Positions 40,572-48,958 of a DNA stretch of 64,000 bases are shown here, piece after piece. Location: positions 62,001 to 126,000 of the forward strand of contig NZ_JAAWUO010000006.1 of assembly GCF_013304825.1 (NCBI RefSeq), read 5' to 3'. The notes below the pieces were generated by a model. That model was given only the letters and a program-made list of their open reading frames with translations. It searched no databases and was not told where the DNA came from. This DNA comes from Blautia schinkii (GTDB lineage: Bacteria > Bacillota > Clostridia > Lachnospirales > Lachnospiraceae). Within the stretch, counting starts at the first letter, position 1. Each line of letters starts with the position of its first letter. The position numbers were made by a program, and so were the translations under genes.

Positions 40572-40892
40572 ATGTATTATTATCCGGTGTCTGCAGTGCT
40601 GACGGAATGCCTGATCCTTTCTGTTGTAGAGCAGCAGGATTCTTACGGATATGAGATCAGCCAGACAGTGAAGATGGTAGCTTCTATCAAAGAATCCACA
40701 TTGTATCCGATCCTTCGCAGACTGGAGACGGACGGTTATCTGACAACTTATTCAGAGGAATTTCAGGGACGGAAACGTAAATATTATTCCATCACAGAAG
40801 AAGGACGGAAGCAGCTGGAATATTTGAGGAAAGAGTGGAGAGAATACCGCGATACTATAGACGATATTGTGGAAGGGAGACTTCGAAAATGA
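40572..40892 (+). CDS. PadR family transcriptional regulator
   Basis: The 106-residue winged-helix repressor reads YYPVSAVLTECLILSVVEQQ, then DSYGYEISQTVKMVASIKES, TLYPILRRLETDGYLTTY and GRKRKYYSITEEGRKQLEYL, the standard PadR order with a short C-terminal dimer helix. I start at ATG 40572, 7 bases after AAAGAGG; GTG at 40566 would add two residues. Its stop overlaps the next ATG (ATGA). PadR-DUF1700-DUF4097 operons recur in Firmicutes and are linked to envelope stress; the inducer is unknown here. Confidence 0.93.
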   Translation: MYYYPVSAVLTECLILSVVEQQDSYGYEISQTVKMVASIKESTLYPILRRLETDGYLTTYSEEFQGRKRKYYSITEEGRKQLEYLRKEWREYRDTIDDIVEGRLRK

Positions 40893-41602
40893 CAAGAAAA
40901 GAGTATATGGAGCAGCTGAAGAAATATCTGAAGCGGCTTCCAAAAGAAGATTATGACAATGCCATTGAGTATTTTTCAGAATACTTTGATGAGGCTGGAC
41001 CTGAGAATGAACAGCAGGTTATGGAAGAACTGGGACAACCTAAAGAGGCGGCAAGGGAACTGCTCCTGAACCTTTTGCAGGAGAGTGTCGGTGACAGTAA
41101 GGACATCACCGGGGAAAAAACAGCAGCTTTGCCGGCAGCAGGTTCATATTCCGGAGAGAGCTCCCATGCACATGGGCGGACAGATTCAGGAAACCTGAGT
41201 ACAACAGGGTACAGTACATCCGCAGGAAAGAAGCGTTCTCCCGGAAAGATCATTCTTCTCGCATTTCTGGTGATCTGTGCATCGCCGGTGAGTATTGCGC
41301 TGTTGTTTGCAGGCCTTGCAGTACTGGCAGCAGTGGTGCTTGTCATCGCAGCAGTGATTTTTTCCATGGCAGTTACAGGTGTATCAGCAATAGCCGGAGG
41401 TATTGTGCTTACAGGTTTTGGAGTGACATTGATCGCGAAATCTCTGGCAGCAGCCTGCATGATGGTCGGCAGTGGATTTCTGATGGCAGGTGCGGGAATC
41501 CTCGTTGGAGTACTTACCATATATATATGTAAATGGTGTGCAATGGGAATTGGCCGTCTGGTTAACAGACTTGCAAGAAAGAAGGTGCATAAAAATGAAT
41601 AA
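40889..41602 (+). CDS. DUF1700 family membrane protein
   Basis: The 237-residue protein has the DUF1700 N-terminal helical part (MTRKEYMEQLKKYLKRLP, EDYDNAIEYFSEYFDEAG, ELGQPKEAARELL). Then come a polar linker and three or four membrane helices from about residue 123 (IILLAFLVICASPVSIALLF onwards). ATGA overlap with padR shows coupling. DUF1700 proteins commonly pair with PadR-type regulators and DUF4097 proteins. Function is unknown, probably in the membrane with the next gene product. Confidence 0.88.
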   Translation: MTRKEYMEQLKKYLKRLPKEDYDNAIEYFSEYFDEAGPENEQQVMEELGQPKEAARELLLNLLQESVGDSKDITGEKTAALPAAGSYSGESSHAHGRTDSGNLSTTGYSTSAGKKRSPGKIILLAFLVICASPVSIALLFAGLAVLAAVVLVIAAVIFSMAVTGVSAIAGGIVLTGFGVTLIAKSLAAACMMVGSGFLMAGAGILVGVLTIYICKWCAMGIGRLVNRLARKKVHKNE

Positions 41603-42605
41603 GATTGCAAAAACAGTGCTGATGACAGGCACAGCACTCTGTGCAGCGGGAGTTGTTCTTTCCACAGCAGGATATTTTGCAGGGGGAAAAGATTTCACAT
41701 ATACTTCAGATCATATGTATGTATCCGGAGGAAATTCTTCCAGTCGTAAAAATCTTACAGTAATGAAAAAAGAACAGATCGATGATTTTACGAAGCTGAA
41801 TGTGGATTTTGAGAATTTTGATCTGGATATCCGTACCTCAGATGATGACCATTATTATATGGAATATAAGCTTGAGAAAAACGGGAGGAAAAATCCTCTG
41901 ACCTGGAAGGATAAGGATGGAGAGCTCACACTTGAGGAGTCTGCAGGCGGCAGTGGAAGCTATTATATAACCTATGATCTGGGGATATTCTCGACATATG
42001 CGGATCTGACAGAAAAGAAAGATGCATTGAATACGGTTATTCTTTACATTCCGGAGAAGGCACAGCTTTCCGAAGCGGAGCTTCAGCTTTCCGACGGGGA
42101 TCTTACTGCCGATCAGCTTTTGTGTAAAGAAATGACCCTGGAACTTCTCAATGGAGATCTGATGCTGGATAAGGGCGAGTTCGAAAAATTTGATGCAAAG
42201 CTTTCCGACGGGGATCTGAATGTAAAAGAGCTTCAATGTACAGATAACATGCAGCTGAAATCCGGAAACGGAGATGTGACCATAAAAAAGGCAGAGCTTG
42301 CAGATGGACAGATAGCTCTCAGCGACGGAGATCTTCAGATAGACAACGGCAGCTTTAACGGAGATATGAAGATCAATAGCTCCTGCGGTGATGTTTCTGT
42401 AGAAATGAAAAACGGCAGTGTGGAGAAAACCAATATTTATCTGAAAGCTGCAGATGGAGATGTGGATACGGAGGGGCTTTCCAGGGGAAAATCCGACAAT
42501 GAGGAAGACACCTCTGTTTATGAGAACAAGGCCAGTGCTTCAGCACCGACTTTAAATGTGAAATGCAGCGACGGAGATATTACATTAACAGAATCTGAAA
42601 AATAA
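41595..42605 (+). CDS. DUF4097 beta-strand repeat protein
   Basis: The 336-residue protein has one N-terminal membrane or signal helix (KTVLMTGTALCAAGVVLSTA). A long solenoid-like region follows, of repeats around S/N-D/G-G-D-L/V (LSDGDLTADQ, LLNGDLMLDKG, LSDGDLNVKEL, SGNGDVTIKKA, LSDGDLQIDNG), the mark of DUF4097 (LiaX/putative adhesin-like) proteins. The start at 41595 overlaps the DUF1700 stop by 8 bases. It is probably exposed outside the membrane and may be a sensor or effector in envelope stress. Confidence 0.88.
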   Translation: MNKIAKTVLMTGTALCAAGVVLSTAGYFAGGKDFTYTSDHMYVSGGNSSSRKNLTVMKKEQIDDFTKLNVDFENFDLDIRTSDDDHYYMEYKLEKNGRKNPLTWKDKDGELTLEESAGGSGSYYITYDLGIFSTYADLTEKKDALNTVILYIPEKAQLSEAELQLSDGDLTADQLLCKEMTLELLNGDLMLDKGEFEKFDAKLSDGDLNVKELQCTDNMQLKSGNGDVTIKKAELADGQIALSDGDLQIDNGSFNGDMKINSSCGDVSVEMKNGSVEKTNIYLKAADGDVDTEGLSRGKSDNEEDTSVYENKASASAPTLNVKCSDGDITLTESEK

Positions 42606-42616
42606 AAAATATGAAG

Positions 42617-42654
42617 CGCAGGGGTTTTTCCGGAGAAAAATTCCTGCGTTTTTT
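42617..42654 (+). terminator. terminator after the PadR operon
   Basis: CGCAGG (42617-42622) pairs with CCTGCG (42643-42648), with inner TTTTT/AAAAA, followed by TTTTTT. Confidence 0.8.
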
Positions 42655-42666
42655 GGCTGAAATGTA

Positions 42667-42694
42667 TTGACAAATCCCTGTACTATGATATAAT
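42667..42694 (+). promoter_or_regulatory. promoter of cysK
   Basis: TTGACA (42667-42672) and TATAAT (42689-42694) are 16 bases apart. Both hexamers are consensus. Confidence 0.75.
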
Positions 42695-42772
42695 TCAATC
42701 AAATCACAGAAAACATATATAGTTACTAGGAAATAAGAAAATGGACATAAAGGAAACAAGGAGGATATCATC

Positions 42773-43705
42773 ATGGGTAAAATTTACGGAAGCGCACTGG
42801 AACTGATCGGAAACACACCGCTTGTAGAGGTTAAGAATGTAGAGAAGTCTGAGGGACTTGAGGCTACAGTACTTGCCAAGCTCGAGTATTTCAACCCGGC
42901 AGGAAGCGTTAAGGACAGAATCGGCAAGGCAATGATCGAGGATGCAGAGCAGAAGGGCGTTCTGAAACCAGGCGCAACCATTATTGAGCCAACATCCGGC
43001 AATACAGGAATCGGACTTGCAGCCATTGCAGCTGCCAAGGGTTATAAGACGATCCTTACCATGCCGGAGACCATGAGTGTTGAGAGAAGAAACATCCTGA
43101 AAGCATATGGTGCAGAGGTAGTTCTCACAGACGGAGCCAAAGGAATGAAAGGGGCCATTGCCAAGGCAGAAGAGCTCGCCAAGGAGATTCCGGGAAGCTT
43201 CATCCCAGGACAGTTTGAGAACCCGGCTAACCCGAAGGCACATGCAGCAACAACAGGCCCTGAGATCTGGAATGACACAGACGGAAAGGTAGATATTTTT
43301 GTAGCAGGTGTTGGTACAGGCGGAACGATCACAGGTACAGGTGAGTATCTGAAGAGCCAGAACCCGAATGTGAAGGTAGTTGCTGTTGAGCCTGCAACTT
43401 CTCCTGTACTTTCCGAGGGAAAAGCAGGCCCGCATAAGATCCAGGGTATCGGCGCTGGTTTTGTTCCGGATACACTTGACACCAAGGTTTATGACGAGAT
43501 CATTCCGGTAGAGAACGAGGATGCATTTGAGACATCCAAACTCCTTACCAAGAAAGAGGGAATCCTTACAGGTATTTCCTCCGGTGCAGCTCTCTATGCT
43601 GCGATCCAGCTTGCAAAACGCCCTGAGAACAAGGGGAAAGTGATCGTAGCACTTCTTCCGGACAGTGGAGACCGTTACTACTCCACACCACTGTTTACAA
43701 AATAA
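42773..43705 (+). CDS. cysK: cysteine synthase A (O-acetylserine sulfhydrylase)
   Basis: The 310-residue PLP enzyme makes cysteine from O-acetylserine and sulfide. PLP lysine is K47 in [14 protein letters not shown]. Others are the substrate loop [10 protein letters not shown], the [10 protein letters not shown] phosphate cup and SSGAALYAA near the C-terminus. AAGGAGG precedes the ATG. The gene is monocistronic between a consensus promoter and a terminator. An Rrf2 regulator follows, and CymR-type Rrf2 proteins control cysteine genes in Firmicutes, so regulation by the neighbour is plausible. Confidence 0.96.
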   Translation: MGKIYGSALELIGNTPLVEVKNVEKSEGLEATVLAKLEYFNPAGSVKDRIGKAMIEDAEQKGVLKPGATIIEPTSGNTGIGLAAIAAAKGYKTILTMPETMSVERRNILKAYGAEVVLTDGAKGMKGAIAKAEELAKEIPGSFIPGQFENPANPKAHAATTGPEIWNDTDGKVDIFVAGVGTGGTITGTGEYLKSQNPNVKVVAVEPATSPVLSEGKAGPHKIQGIGAGFVPDTLDTKVYDEIIPVENEDAFETSKLLTKKEGILTGISSGAALYAAIQLAKRPENKGKVIVALLPDSGDRYYSTPLFTK

Positions 43706-43760
43706 TCGATCCGAAGACCGCTTCTTTTGCCCCGAAGCGTGATTCTGCGGGATTATTTAC

Positions 43761-43810
43761 GGCGCTCCTGAATGCCTGTCCAAGCAGGCTGCCGGAGCGC
43801 CGGTTTTATT
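43761..43810 (+). terminator. terminator after cysK
   Basis: GGCGCTCC (43761-43768) pairs with GGAGCGCC (43794-43801), with an inner GCCTG/CAGGC stem, followed by GGTTTTATT. Confidence 0.8.
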
Positions 43811-43827
43811 CTTATTTTTCACTGGAT

Positions 43828-43885
43828 CAAGTAAGTCCCCTGTGGAGCTGCGAAAAACAATAAGCCGTGGGTGGGGACTTGCTTG
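43828..43885. promoter_or_regulatory. 13-bp inverted repeat overlapping the -35 of the Rrf2 gene
   Basis: CAAGTAAGTCCCC (43828-43840) and GGGGACTTGCTTG (43873-43885) pair fully with one G-U wobble across a 32-base loop. No T tract follows. The right arm runs into the -35 box at 43883, so it could be an operator or part of an unrecognised small RNA. Confidence 0.4.
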
Positions 43886-43911
43886 TATCCTGTAGCTTTT
43901 TAGGGTATAAT
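43883..43911 (+). promoter_or_regulatory. promoter of the Rrf2 gene
   Basis: TTGTAT (43883-43888) and TATAAT (43906-43911) are 17 bases apart. The resulting leader of about 210 bases contains a GTCTGC-AAA-GCAGAC hairpin and other possible pairing, but no T-box or riboswitch consensus that I can recognise. Confidence 0.65.
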
Positions 43912-44129
43912 AGAGAAAACGAATAAAACCTATTAACAATATAAAGAATAAAGTCTGCAAAGCAGACACTGCTTCTTGTGTAAGATACAGGAAGCTGTTT
44001 GTGCATCACAGAGAAGGGTGCCGGTCATGGAATACAGAGGAATATTTCCGGCCGAACAGCTGCACAATAACAGAAAGAGCGAAAGGCTATAAATCAGAAG
44101 AATACTGAAATATTGGAGGTAAATATTAC

Positions 44130-44564
44130 ATGAGGATTTCTACAAGAGGAAGATATGCGCTGAGACTGATGTTGGATCTTGCTACAAATTATACAGGAAA
44201 ACCGATCCGCCTGAAGGATGTGGCGAAGCGCCAGGAGATCTCAGATAAATATCTGGAGCAGATCATATCCATTCTGAACAAAGCAGGCTTTGTCCGCAGT
44301 GTCCGTGGCCCTCAGGGCGGCTATGCACTGCAGCAGACCCCGGATAAATACACGGTCGGAATGATCCTTCGTCTCACAGAAGGAAGCCTTTCCCCTGTGG
44401 AATGTCTGGACGACAACGGAGCCTTCTGTGAACGTGAGGAGAACTGTGTCACTCAGATCCTCTGGAAAAAGCTGGACGATGCTATCAAAGGTGTGGTGGA
44501 TCATATAACACTGGAAGACCTGATGAACTGGCAATCTGTCAAGGCAGACGAATACATCATATAA
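44130..44564 (+). CDS. Rrf2 family transcriptional regulator (CymR/IscR-type)
   Basis: The 144-residue regulator has the Rrf2 winged helix: MRISTRGRYALRLMLDLA, then IRLKDVAKRQEISDKYLEQI and SVRGPQGGYAL. It also has a cysteine trio, C92, C100 and C106 (CLDDNGAFCEREENC), in the place where IscR-like members hold an iron-sulfur cluster. This argues for a redox or Fe-S sensor, while its position after cysK points to CymR-like cysteine control. GGAGG lies before the ATG. A terminator follows at once. Confidence 0.9.
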   Translation: MRISTRGRYALRLMLDLATNYTGKPIRLKDVAKRQEISDKYLEQIISILNKAGFVRSVRGPQGGYALQQTPDKYTVGMILRLTEGSLSPVECLDDNGAFCEREENCVTQILWKKLDDAIKGVVDHITLEDLMNWQSVKADEYII

Positions 44565-44591
44565 AAAAAGCTGCGCGAGCAGCTTTTTTTT
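44563..44591 (+). terminator. terminator after the Rrf2 gene
   Basis: AAAAAAGCTGC and GCAGCTTTTTTTT form a tight hairpin around GCGA. Confidence 0.88.
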
Positions 44592-44602
44592 ATATCACGT
44601 TT

Positions 44603-44658
44603 TTTAACCAACATTTTACAAAACCGCGATTTTATATTTTACCTTTCATTCCTATAAT
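44603..44658 (+). promoter_or_regulatory. candidate Pho box and promoter of the pst operon
   Basis: TT(T/A)AC-like direct repeats occur at 44603 (TTTAAC), 44614 (TTTTAC), 44630 (TTTTAT) and 44637 (TTTTAC), the first two 11 bases apart as in Gram-positive PhoP sites. TATAAT at 44653-44658 lacks a good -35, as expected of an activator-dependent promoter. Confidence 0.5.
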
Positions 44659-44719
44659 AACACCTGTACTTAAGCAGTAAGCAAGTAAGAATGATCATAG
44701 AAATGAGGAGAAAACAATC

Positions 44720-45583
44720 ATGAAAAAAAGAATCGCAGGTATCTTAACAGCAGCACTTATCGGAACTACAGTAATGGGAACAGTTGTAATGGCAGCACCA
44801 TCCGGAGCGATCGACGTAATTTCCCGTGAGGATGGATCCGGAACACGTGGAGCATTCGTAGAGCTGTTTGGAATCGAAGAAGAAAAAGACGGCGAGAAAG
44901 TAGATATGACAACACAGGAAGCAAGCATCACAAACAACACAGATGTAATGCTTACCACAGTAGCAGGCGATGAGAACTCCATCGGATACGTATCCCTTGG
45001 TTCCCTCAACGATACTGTAAAAGCAGTAAAGATCGATGGAGCAGAGGCAACAGCAGAGAATGTTGCAGACGATACATACAAGGTAGCACGTCCGTTCAAC
45101 ATCGTAACAGGCGACAAGCTCAGCGATGCAGCACAGGATTTCATCAACTACATCATGAGCTCTGACGGACAGGACATCATCGAAAAGGAAGGCTACATCA
45201 AAGTAGATGATAAAGCAGAGGCATATAAAGCAGGCGATGCAAAAGGTAAAGTCGTAGTTATGGGATCTTCTTCTGTAGGACCTGTAATGGAGAAGCTTGC
45301 AGAGGCATATCAGAAAACAAACAAAGACATCACAGTAGAGGTTCAGGTCAGCGACTCCACAACAGGAATCAACAGCGCAACAGAGGGTGTATGTGATATC
45401 GGAATGGCATCCCGTGACCTGAAGGACGAGGAAACAGAGAAAGGTGTTAAGGCTACAGAGATCGCAAAAGATGGTATTGCAGTCATCGTAAACAATGACA
45501 ATGACCTTGAGGAGCTTTCAAGTGACCAGGTAAAATCCATCTTCACAGGTGATATCACAGACTGGGAAGACGTAACCAAATAA
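44720..45583 (+). CDS. pstS: phosphate ABC transporter substrate-binding protein with permuted lobe order
   Basis: The 287-residue protein has a signal peptide (KKRIAGILTAALIGTTVMGT) with no lipobox Cys. Residues 31-160 contain ISREDGSGTRGAF, TTVAGDENSIGYVSLGSL and DFINYIMSSDGQDIIEKEGY, normally the second half of PstS. Residues 177-287 contain VVVMGSSSVGPVMEKLAEAY, VCDIGMASRDLKDEE, DGIAVIVNN and VKSIFTGDITDWEDV, normally the first half. So the domain order is a circular permutation. The genes that follow (pstCAB-phoU) support phosphate as ligand. GAGGAG lies before the ATG; the gap to pstC is 123 bases. Confidence 0.88.
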   Translation: MKKRIAGILTAALIGTTVMGTVVMAAPSGAIDVISREDGSGTRGAFVELFGIEEEKDGEKVDMTTQEASITNNTDVMLTTVAGDENSIGYVSLGSLNDTVKAVKIDGAEATAENVADDTYKVARPFNIVTGDKLSDAAQDFINYIMSSDGQDIIEKEGYIKVDDKAEAYKAGDAKGKVVVMGSSSVGPVMEKLAEAYQKTNKDITVEVQVSDSTTGINSATEGVCDIGMASRDLKDEETEKGVKATEIAKDGIAVIVNNDNDLEELSSDQVKSIFTGDITDWEDVTK

Positions 45584-45706
45584 ATTCCCGGGCAAAAAAC
45601 GATTGAAGTATCTTACAAAGAGCGGCGATCATGACAAGGTCAGGAAAGCCGCTCCGTTATATATCAGCACAGTGGATATCCACTGTAACAGAGAGAAAGG
45701 TGTCTT

Positions 45707-46564
45707 ATGAATCATTTAGGAGAAAAGGCCATGAAGGGCGTTTTCCTCATTGCGGCCTGTGCGTCGGTTCTCGCAGTATTTCTTATCTGCGTGTTCCTTT
45801 TTGCAAACGGCCTTCCTGCAATGGGAAAGATCGGTCCCTTAAAATTCCTCTTCGGAACGGAATGGAGACCAACAAACGATAAATTCGGAATCCTGCCAAT
45901 GATCGTGGCAAGTATTTATGTAACTGCAGGAGCAATCCTTATCGGAGTACCGATCGCACTTTTTACATCCGTGTTCATGGCAAGATATTGTCCGAAAAAA
46001 ATCTATAAACCACTGAAATCCGGTATTGAGCTTATGGCAGGCGTTCCATCCATCGTATATGGCTATTTCGGCCTGGTTCTCCTGGTACCGCTGATCCGTC
46101 AGCTGTTCGGAGGAACCGGAAGCAGTATGCTGGCAGCATGTATCCTTCTGGGAATCATGATCCTTCCAACGATCATCGGAGTTACGGAATCGGCAGTACG
46201 AAGCGTTCCGGAAAGCTACTATGAAGGCTCACTTGCACTTGGCGCAACAAAAGAAAGAAGCATTTTCTTTGTTATGCTTCCAGCAGCAAAATCCGGAATC
46301 CTGGCAGGCGTTGTCCTTGGAATCGGACGTGCCATCGGTGAGACCATGGCCGTGATCATGGTAGCCGGAAACCAGCCACGTATGCCGAAGGGACTTCTTC
46401 AGGGTGTACGTACCATGACTGCAAACATCGTAACAGAGATGGGATATGCATCAGGACTTCACAGAGAAGCATTGATCGCAACAGGAGTTGTACTCTTTGT
46501 ATTTATCCTGATCATCAACTTAAGTCTTTCACTGCTGAACAGGAGGGCGGAGAATGCAAACTAA
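45707..46564 (+). CDS. pstC: phosphate ABC transporter permease PstC
   Basis: The 285-residue permease has six predicted membrane segments. It shows FGTEWRPTNDKFGILPMIVA, IELMAGVPSIVYGYFGLV and the EAA loop VRSVPESYYEGSLALGATKE with GIGRAIGETMAVIMVAGN. It forms the channel with PstA. Its 3' end overlaps pstA by 11 bases. The ribosome binding site (GAGAGAAAGG) is slightly distant from ATG 45707. Confidence 0.95.
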   Translation: MNHLGEKAMKGVFLIAACASVLAVFLICVFLFANGLPAMGKIGPLKFLFGTEWRPTNDKFGILPMIVASIYVTAGAILIGVPIALFTSVFMARYCPKKIYKPLKSGIELMAGVPSIVYGYFGLVLLVPLIRQLFGGTGSSMLAACILLGIMILPTIIGVTESAVRSVPESYYEGSLALGATKERSIFFVMLPAAKSGILAGVVLGIGRAIGETMAVIMVAGNQPRMPKGLLQGVRTMTANIVTEMGYASGLHREALIATGVVLFVFILIINLSLSLLNRRAENAN

Positions 46565-47468
46565 TGTATCAGTAACCGCAGATCCTGCGGCAGAAACAAC
46601 AATGAAAAAAAGAAATACACTTACCATAGGAGACCAGCTGAAGTCCTATGCGAAACATCCCGGCGCAGGAGTCCTGGCATTCCTCACACTGCTTGGAGCA
46701 GTGACTACTTTTGCACTGCTGTTCTTTCTCATTGGCTATGTGCTTGTAAAAGGTATTCCCTATCTGAACGCAAGTCTGTTCAGCTTTACCTATACTTCAG
46801 AGAACGTTTCCCTTCTCCCGTCACTGATCAATACCCTGATCATGACACTGGTATCTCTGGTGATTGCCGCTCCGGTAGGAATCTTTGCAGCGATCTTCCT
46901 TGTGGAATATGCAAAAAAAGGCAGCCGTTTTGTAAAGCTGATCCGTATTACCGCAGAGACACTTTCCGGTATTCCATCTATCGTATATGGTCTGTTCGGT
47001 ATGCTGTTCTTTGTAACTGCACTGCACTGGGGTATGTCTCTTCTTTCCGGTGCGCTGACTATGGTGATCATGGTACTTCCTCTGATCATGCGTACCGCTG
47101 AGGAAGCACTGAAATCTGTTCCGGATTCTTACCGTGAGGCAAGCTTCGGACTTGGAGCAGGCAAGCTCCGTACTATTTTTACGATTGTACTTCCCTCCGC
47201 AGTTCCTGGAATCCTGGCAGGTGTGATCCTGGCCATCGGACGTGTGGTAGGTGAGACTGCAGCACTTCTTTATACCTCCGGTACTGTTGCGGCAGTTCCA
47301 AACAGCCTGATGGGTTCCGGACGTACCCTGGCACTTCACATGTATGTGCTTTCCAGTGAGGGACTTCATGTAAACCAGGCATCTGCAACAGCAGTAGTCA
47401 TTCTGGCATTTGTACTTGTTATTAACGGACTGTCCGGTTTGGTAGCCAGAAAAATTGCGAAAGGATAA
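46554..47468 (+). CDS. pstA: phosphate ABC transporter permease PstA
   Basis: The 304-residue permease has six membrane helices, with SLLPSLINTLIMTLVSLVIA, ETLSGIPSIVYGLFGMLFFV, an EAA loop (LKSVPDSYREASFGLGAGKL) and AIGRVVGETAALLYTSGT. The start lies within pstC (GGAGGGCGGAGA upstream). It pairs with PstC to form the pore; PstB lies 9 bases downstream. Confidence 0.95.
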   Translation: MQTNVSVTADPAAETTMKKRNTLTIGDQLKSYAKHPGAGVLAFLTLLGAVTTFALLFFLIGYVLVKGIPYLNASLFSFTYTSENVSLLPSLINTLIMTLVSLVIAAPVGIFAAIFLVEYAKKGSRFVKLIRITAETLSGIPSIVYGLFGMLFFVTALHWGMSLLSGALTMVIMVLPLIMRTAEEALKSVPDSYREASFGLGAGKLRTIFTIVLPSAVPGILAGVILAIGRVVGETAALLYTSGTVAAVPNSLMGSGRTLALHMYVLSSEGLHVNQASATAVVILAFVLVINGLSGLVARKIAKG

Positions 47469-47477
47469 TGATCGATC

Positions 47478-48236
47478 ATGAGTGAAAATACAAAAATTTC
47501 AATTGATAATATGAATCTTCATTATGGAAGCTTTCATGCCCTGAAGGGAATCAATATGGAGATCCCGGAAAAAGAGATCACAGCATTTATCGGACCAAGC
47601 GGCTGCGGCAAATCCACACTTCTGAAATCCTTAAACCGTATGAATGACCTTGTGGAAGGCTGTACCATCACAGGAAAGGTAGAGCTTGACGGGGAAGATA
47701 TTTACGGAGATATGGATGTGAATCTTCTGCGTAAACGTGTGGGTATGGTATTCCAGAAGCCCAATCCGTTCCCGATGAGCATCTATGATAATATTGCATA
47801 TGGTCCGAGAACACACGGCATTCGTTCCAAGGCAAAGCTGGACGATATCGTGGAAAAATCTCTCCGTGATGCGGCCATCTGGGATGAGGTCAAGGACCGT
47901 CTGAAAAAAAGTGCTCTTGGAATGTCAGGCGGACAGCAGCAGCGTCTCTGCATTGCCCGCGCCCTTGCTGTACAGCCGGAGGTGCTCCTTATGGATGAGC
48001 CCACATCTGCCCTGGACCCGATCTCCACTTCCAAGATCGAGGATCTGGCAGTAGAGCTTAAAAAGGATTACACCATTGTCATGGTCACACATAACATGCA
48101 GCAGGCGACCCGTATCTCCGACAAGACAGCATTTTTCCTTCTTGGTGAGGTTGTGGAATTTGCGGATACAGACAAGCTGTTCTCCATGCCGGCGGATAAG
48201 CGTACAGAGGATTATATTACAGGAAGGTTTGGTTGA
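47478..48236 (+). CDS. pstB: phosphate ABC transporter ATPase PstB
   Basis: The 252-residue ATPase has Walker [10 protein letters not shown], the Q-loop region [20 protein letters not shown], the LSGGQ-type signature [16 protein letters not shown], Walker [14 protein letters not shown] and the switch His in [13 protein letters not shown]. These are all diagnostic of PstB. It powers phosphate uptake through PstCA. phoU follows 4 bases later. Confidence 0.97.
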   Translation: MSENTKISIDNMNLHYGSFHALKGINMEIPEKEITAFIGPSGCGKSTLLKSLNRMNDLVEGCTITGKVELDGEDIYGDMDVNLLRKRVGMVFQKPNPFPMSIYDNIAYGPRTHGIRSKAKLDDIVEKSLRDAAIWDEVKDRLKKSALGMSGGQQQRLCIARALAVQPEVLLMDEPTSALDPISTSKIEDLAVELKKDYTIVMVTHNMQQATRISDKTAFFLLGEVVEFADTDKLFSMPADKRTEDYITGRFG

Positions 48237-48240
48237 TATT

Positions 48241-48924
48241 ATGTCAGAACGTTTTATAAGACAGCTGGAAGAGCTTCACGTGGAACTGATCACCATGGGA
48301 AGTCTCTGCGAAAAAGCAATTTCACTTTCTGCCAAAGCTATTCAGGGCGAAGGCGGGATGACTCTCATTGGCAAGATTTTTGAAACGGAAAAAGAGATCG
48401 ATGCACAGGAAAGAGAGATCGAAAATCTCTGCATGAAGCTTCTTCTTCATGAGCATCCGGTAGCCGGAGATCTGCGATCCATTTCCGCAGCGCTGAAGAT
48501 GATCTCCGATATGGAACGCATCGGTGATCAGGCAGCAGATATTGCGGATCTTTCCGAGCATATCGAGGACAAAGCAGTTACCGGAGATATCATTAATATC
48601 CGGAAGATGGCAGAGGATACTGTCCGGATGGTTACAGAAAGCATCGATGCCTTTGTAAAGGGTGATCTTGAGCTTTGCAGAAAGGTTATTGACGATGATG
48701 ATAAGGTGGACGATGCCTTCAATGATATTAAGGAAAAGCTGGCCGAGGTCCTGAATAACGGAAAGCCGGATGCAAGCATCGGTCTGGATATCCTTATGGC
48801 TGCAAAATATTTCGAGCGTATCGGTGATCACGCTGTGAATATTGCAGAGTGGGTGGAATATTCCATCACAGGAAACCACAGAAGCGGTTCCAGCCATACA
48901 GATAACTATTTTGTTGAGGAATAG
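48241..48924 (+). CDS. phoU: phosphate signalling protein PhoU
   Basis: The 227-residue protein is two three-helix PhoU repeats. Metal-binding acidic motifs are EIENLCMKLLLHEHPVAGDL, MISDMERIGDQAADIA and KYFERIGDHAVNIAEW. PhoU conveys the state of PstSCAB to PhoR. I chose ATG 48241, 4 bases after pstB; the frame is open further upstream inside pstB but the conserved start is MSERFIRQLEELH. Confidence 0.95.
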   Translation: MSERFIRQLEELHVELITMGSLCEKAISLSAKAIQGEGGMTLIGKIFETEKEIDAQEREIENLCMKLLLHEHPVAGDLRSISAALKMISDMERIGDQAADIADLSEHIEDKAVTGDIINIRKMAEDTVRMVTESIDAFVKGDLELCRKVIDDDDKVDDAFNDIKEKLAEVLNNGKPDASIGLDILMAAKYFERIGDHAVNIAEWVEYSITGNHRSGSSHTDNYFVEE

Positions 48925-48958
48925 AAATAAGTAAGAGCAGATTGGAAAGGGCTGAGCT

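Noticed and set aside
43912-44129. T-box leader before the Rrf2 gene
   Set aside because: GGGTGCCGGTC only loosely resembles the T-box AGGGTGGNACCGCG core, there is no terminator-antiterminator pair, and the gene is not a typical T-box target.
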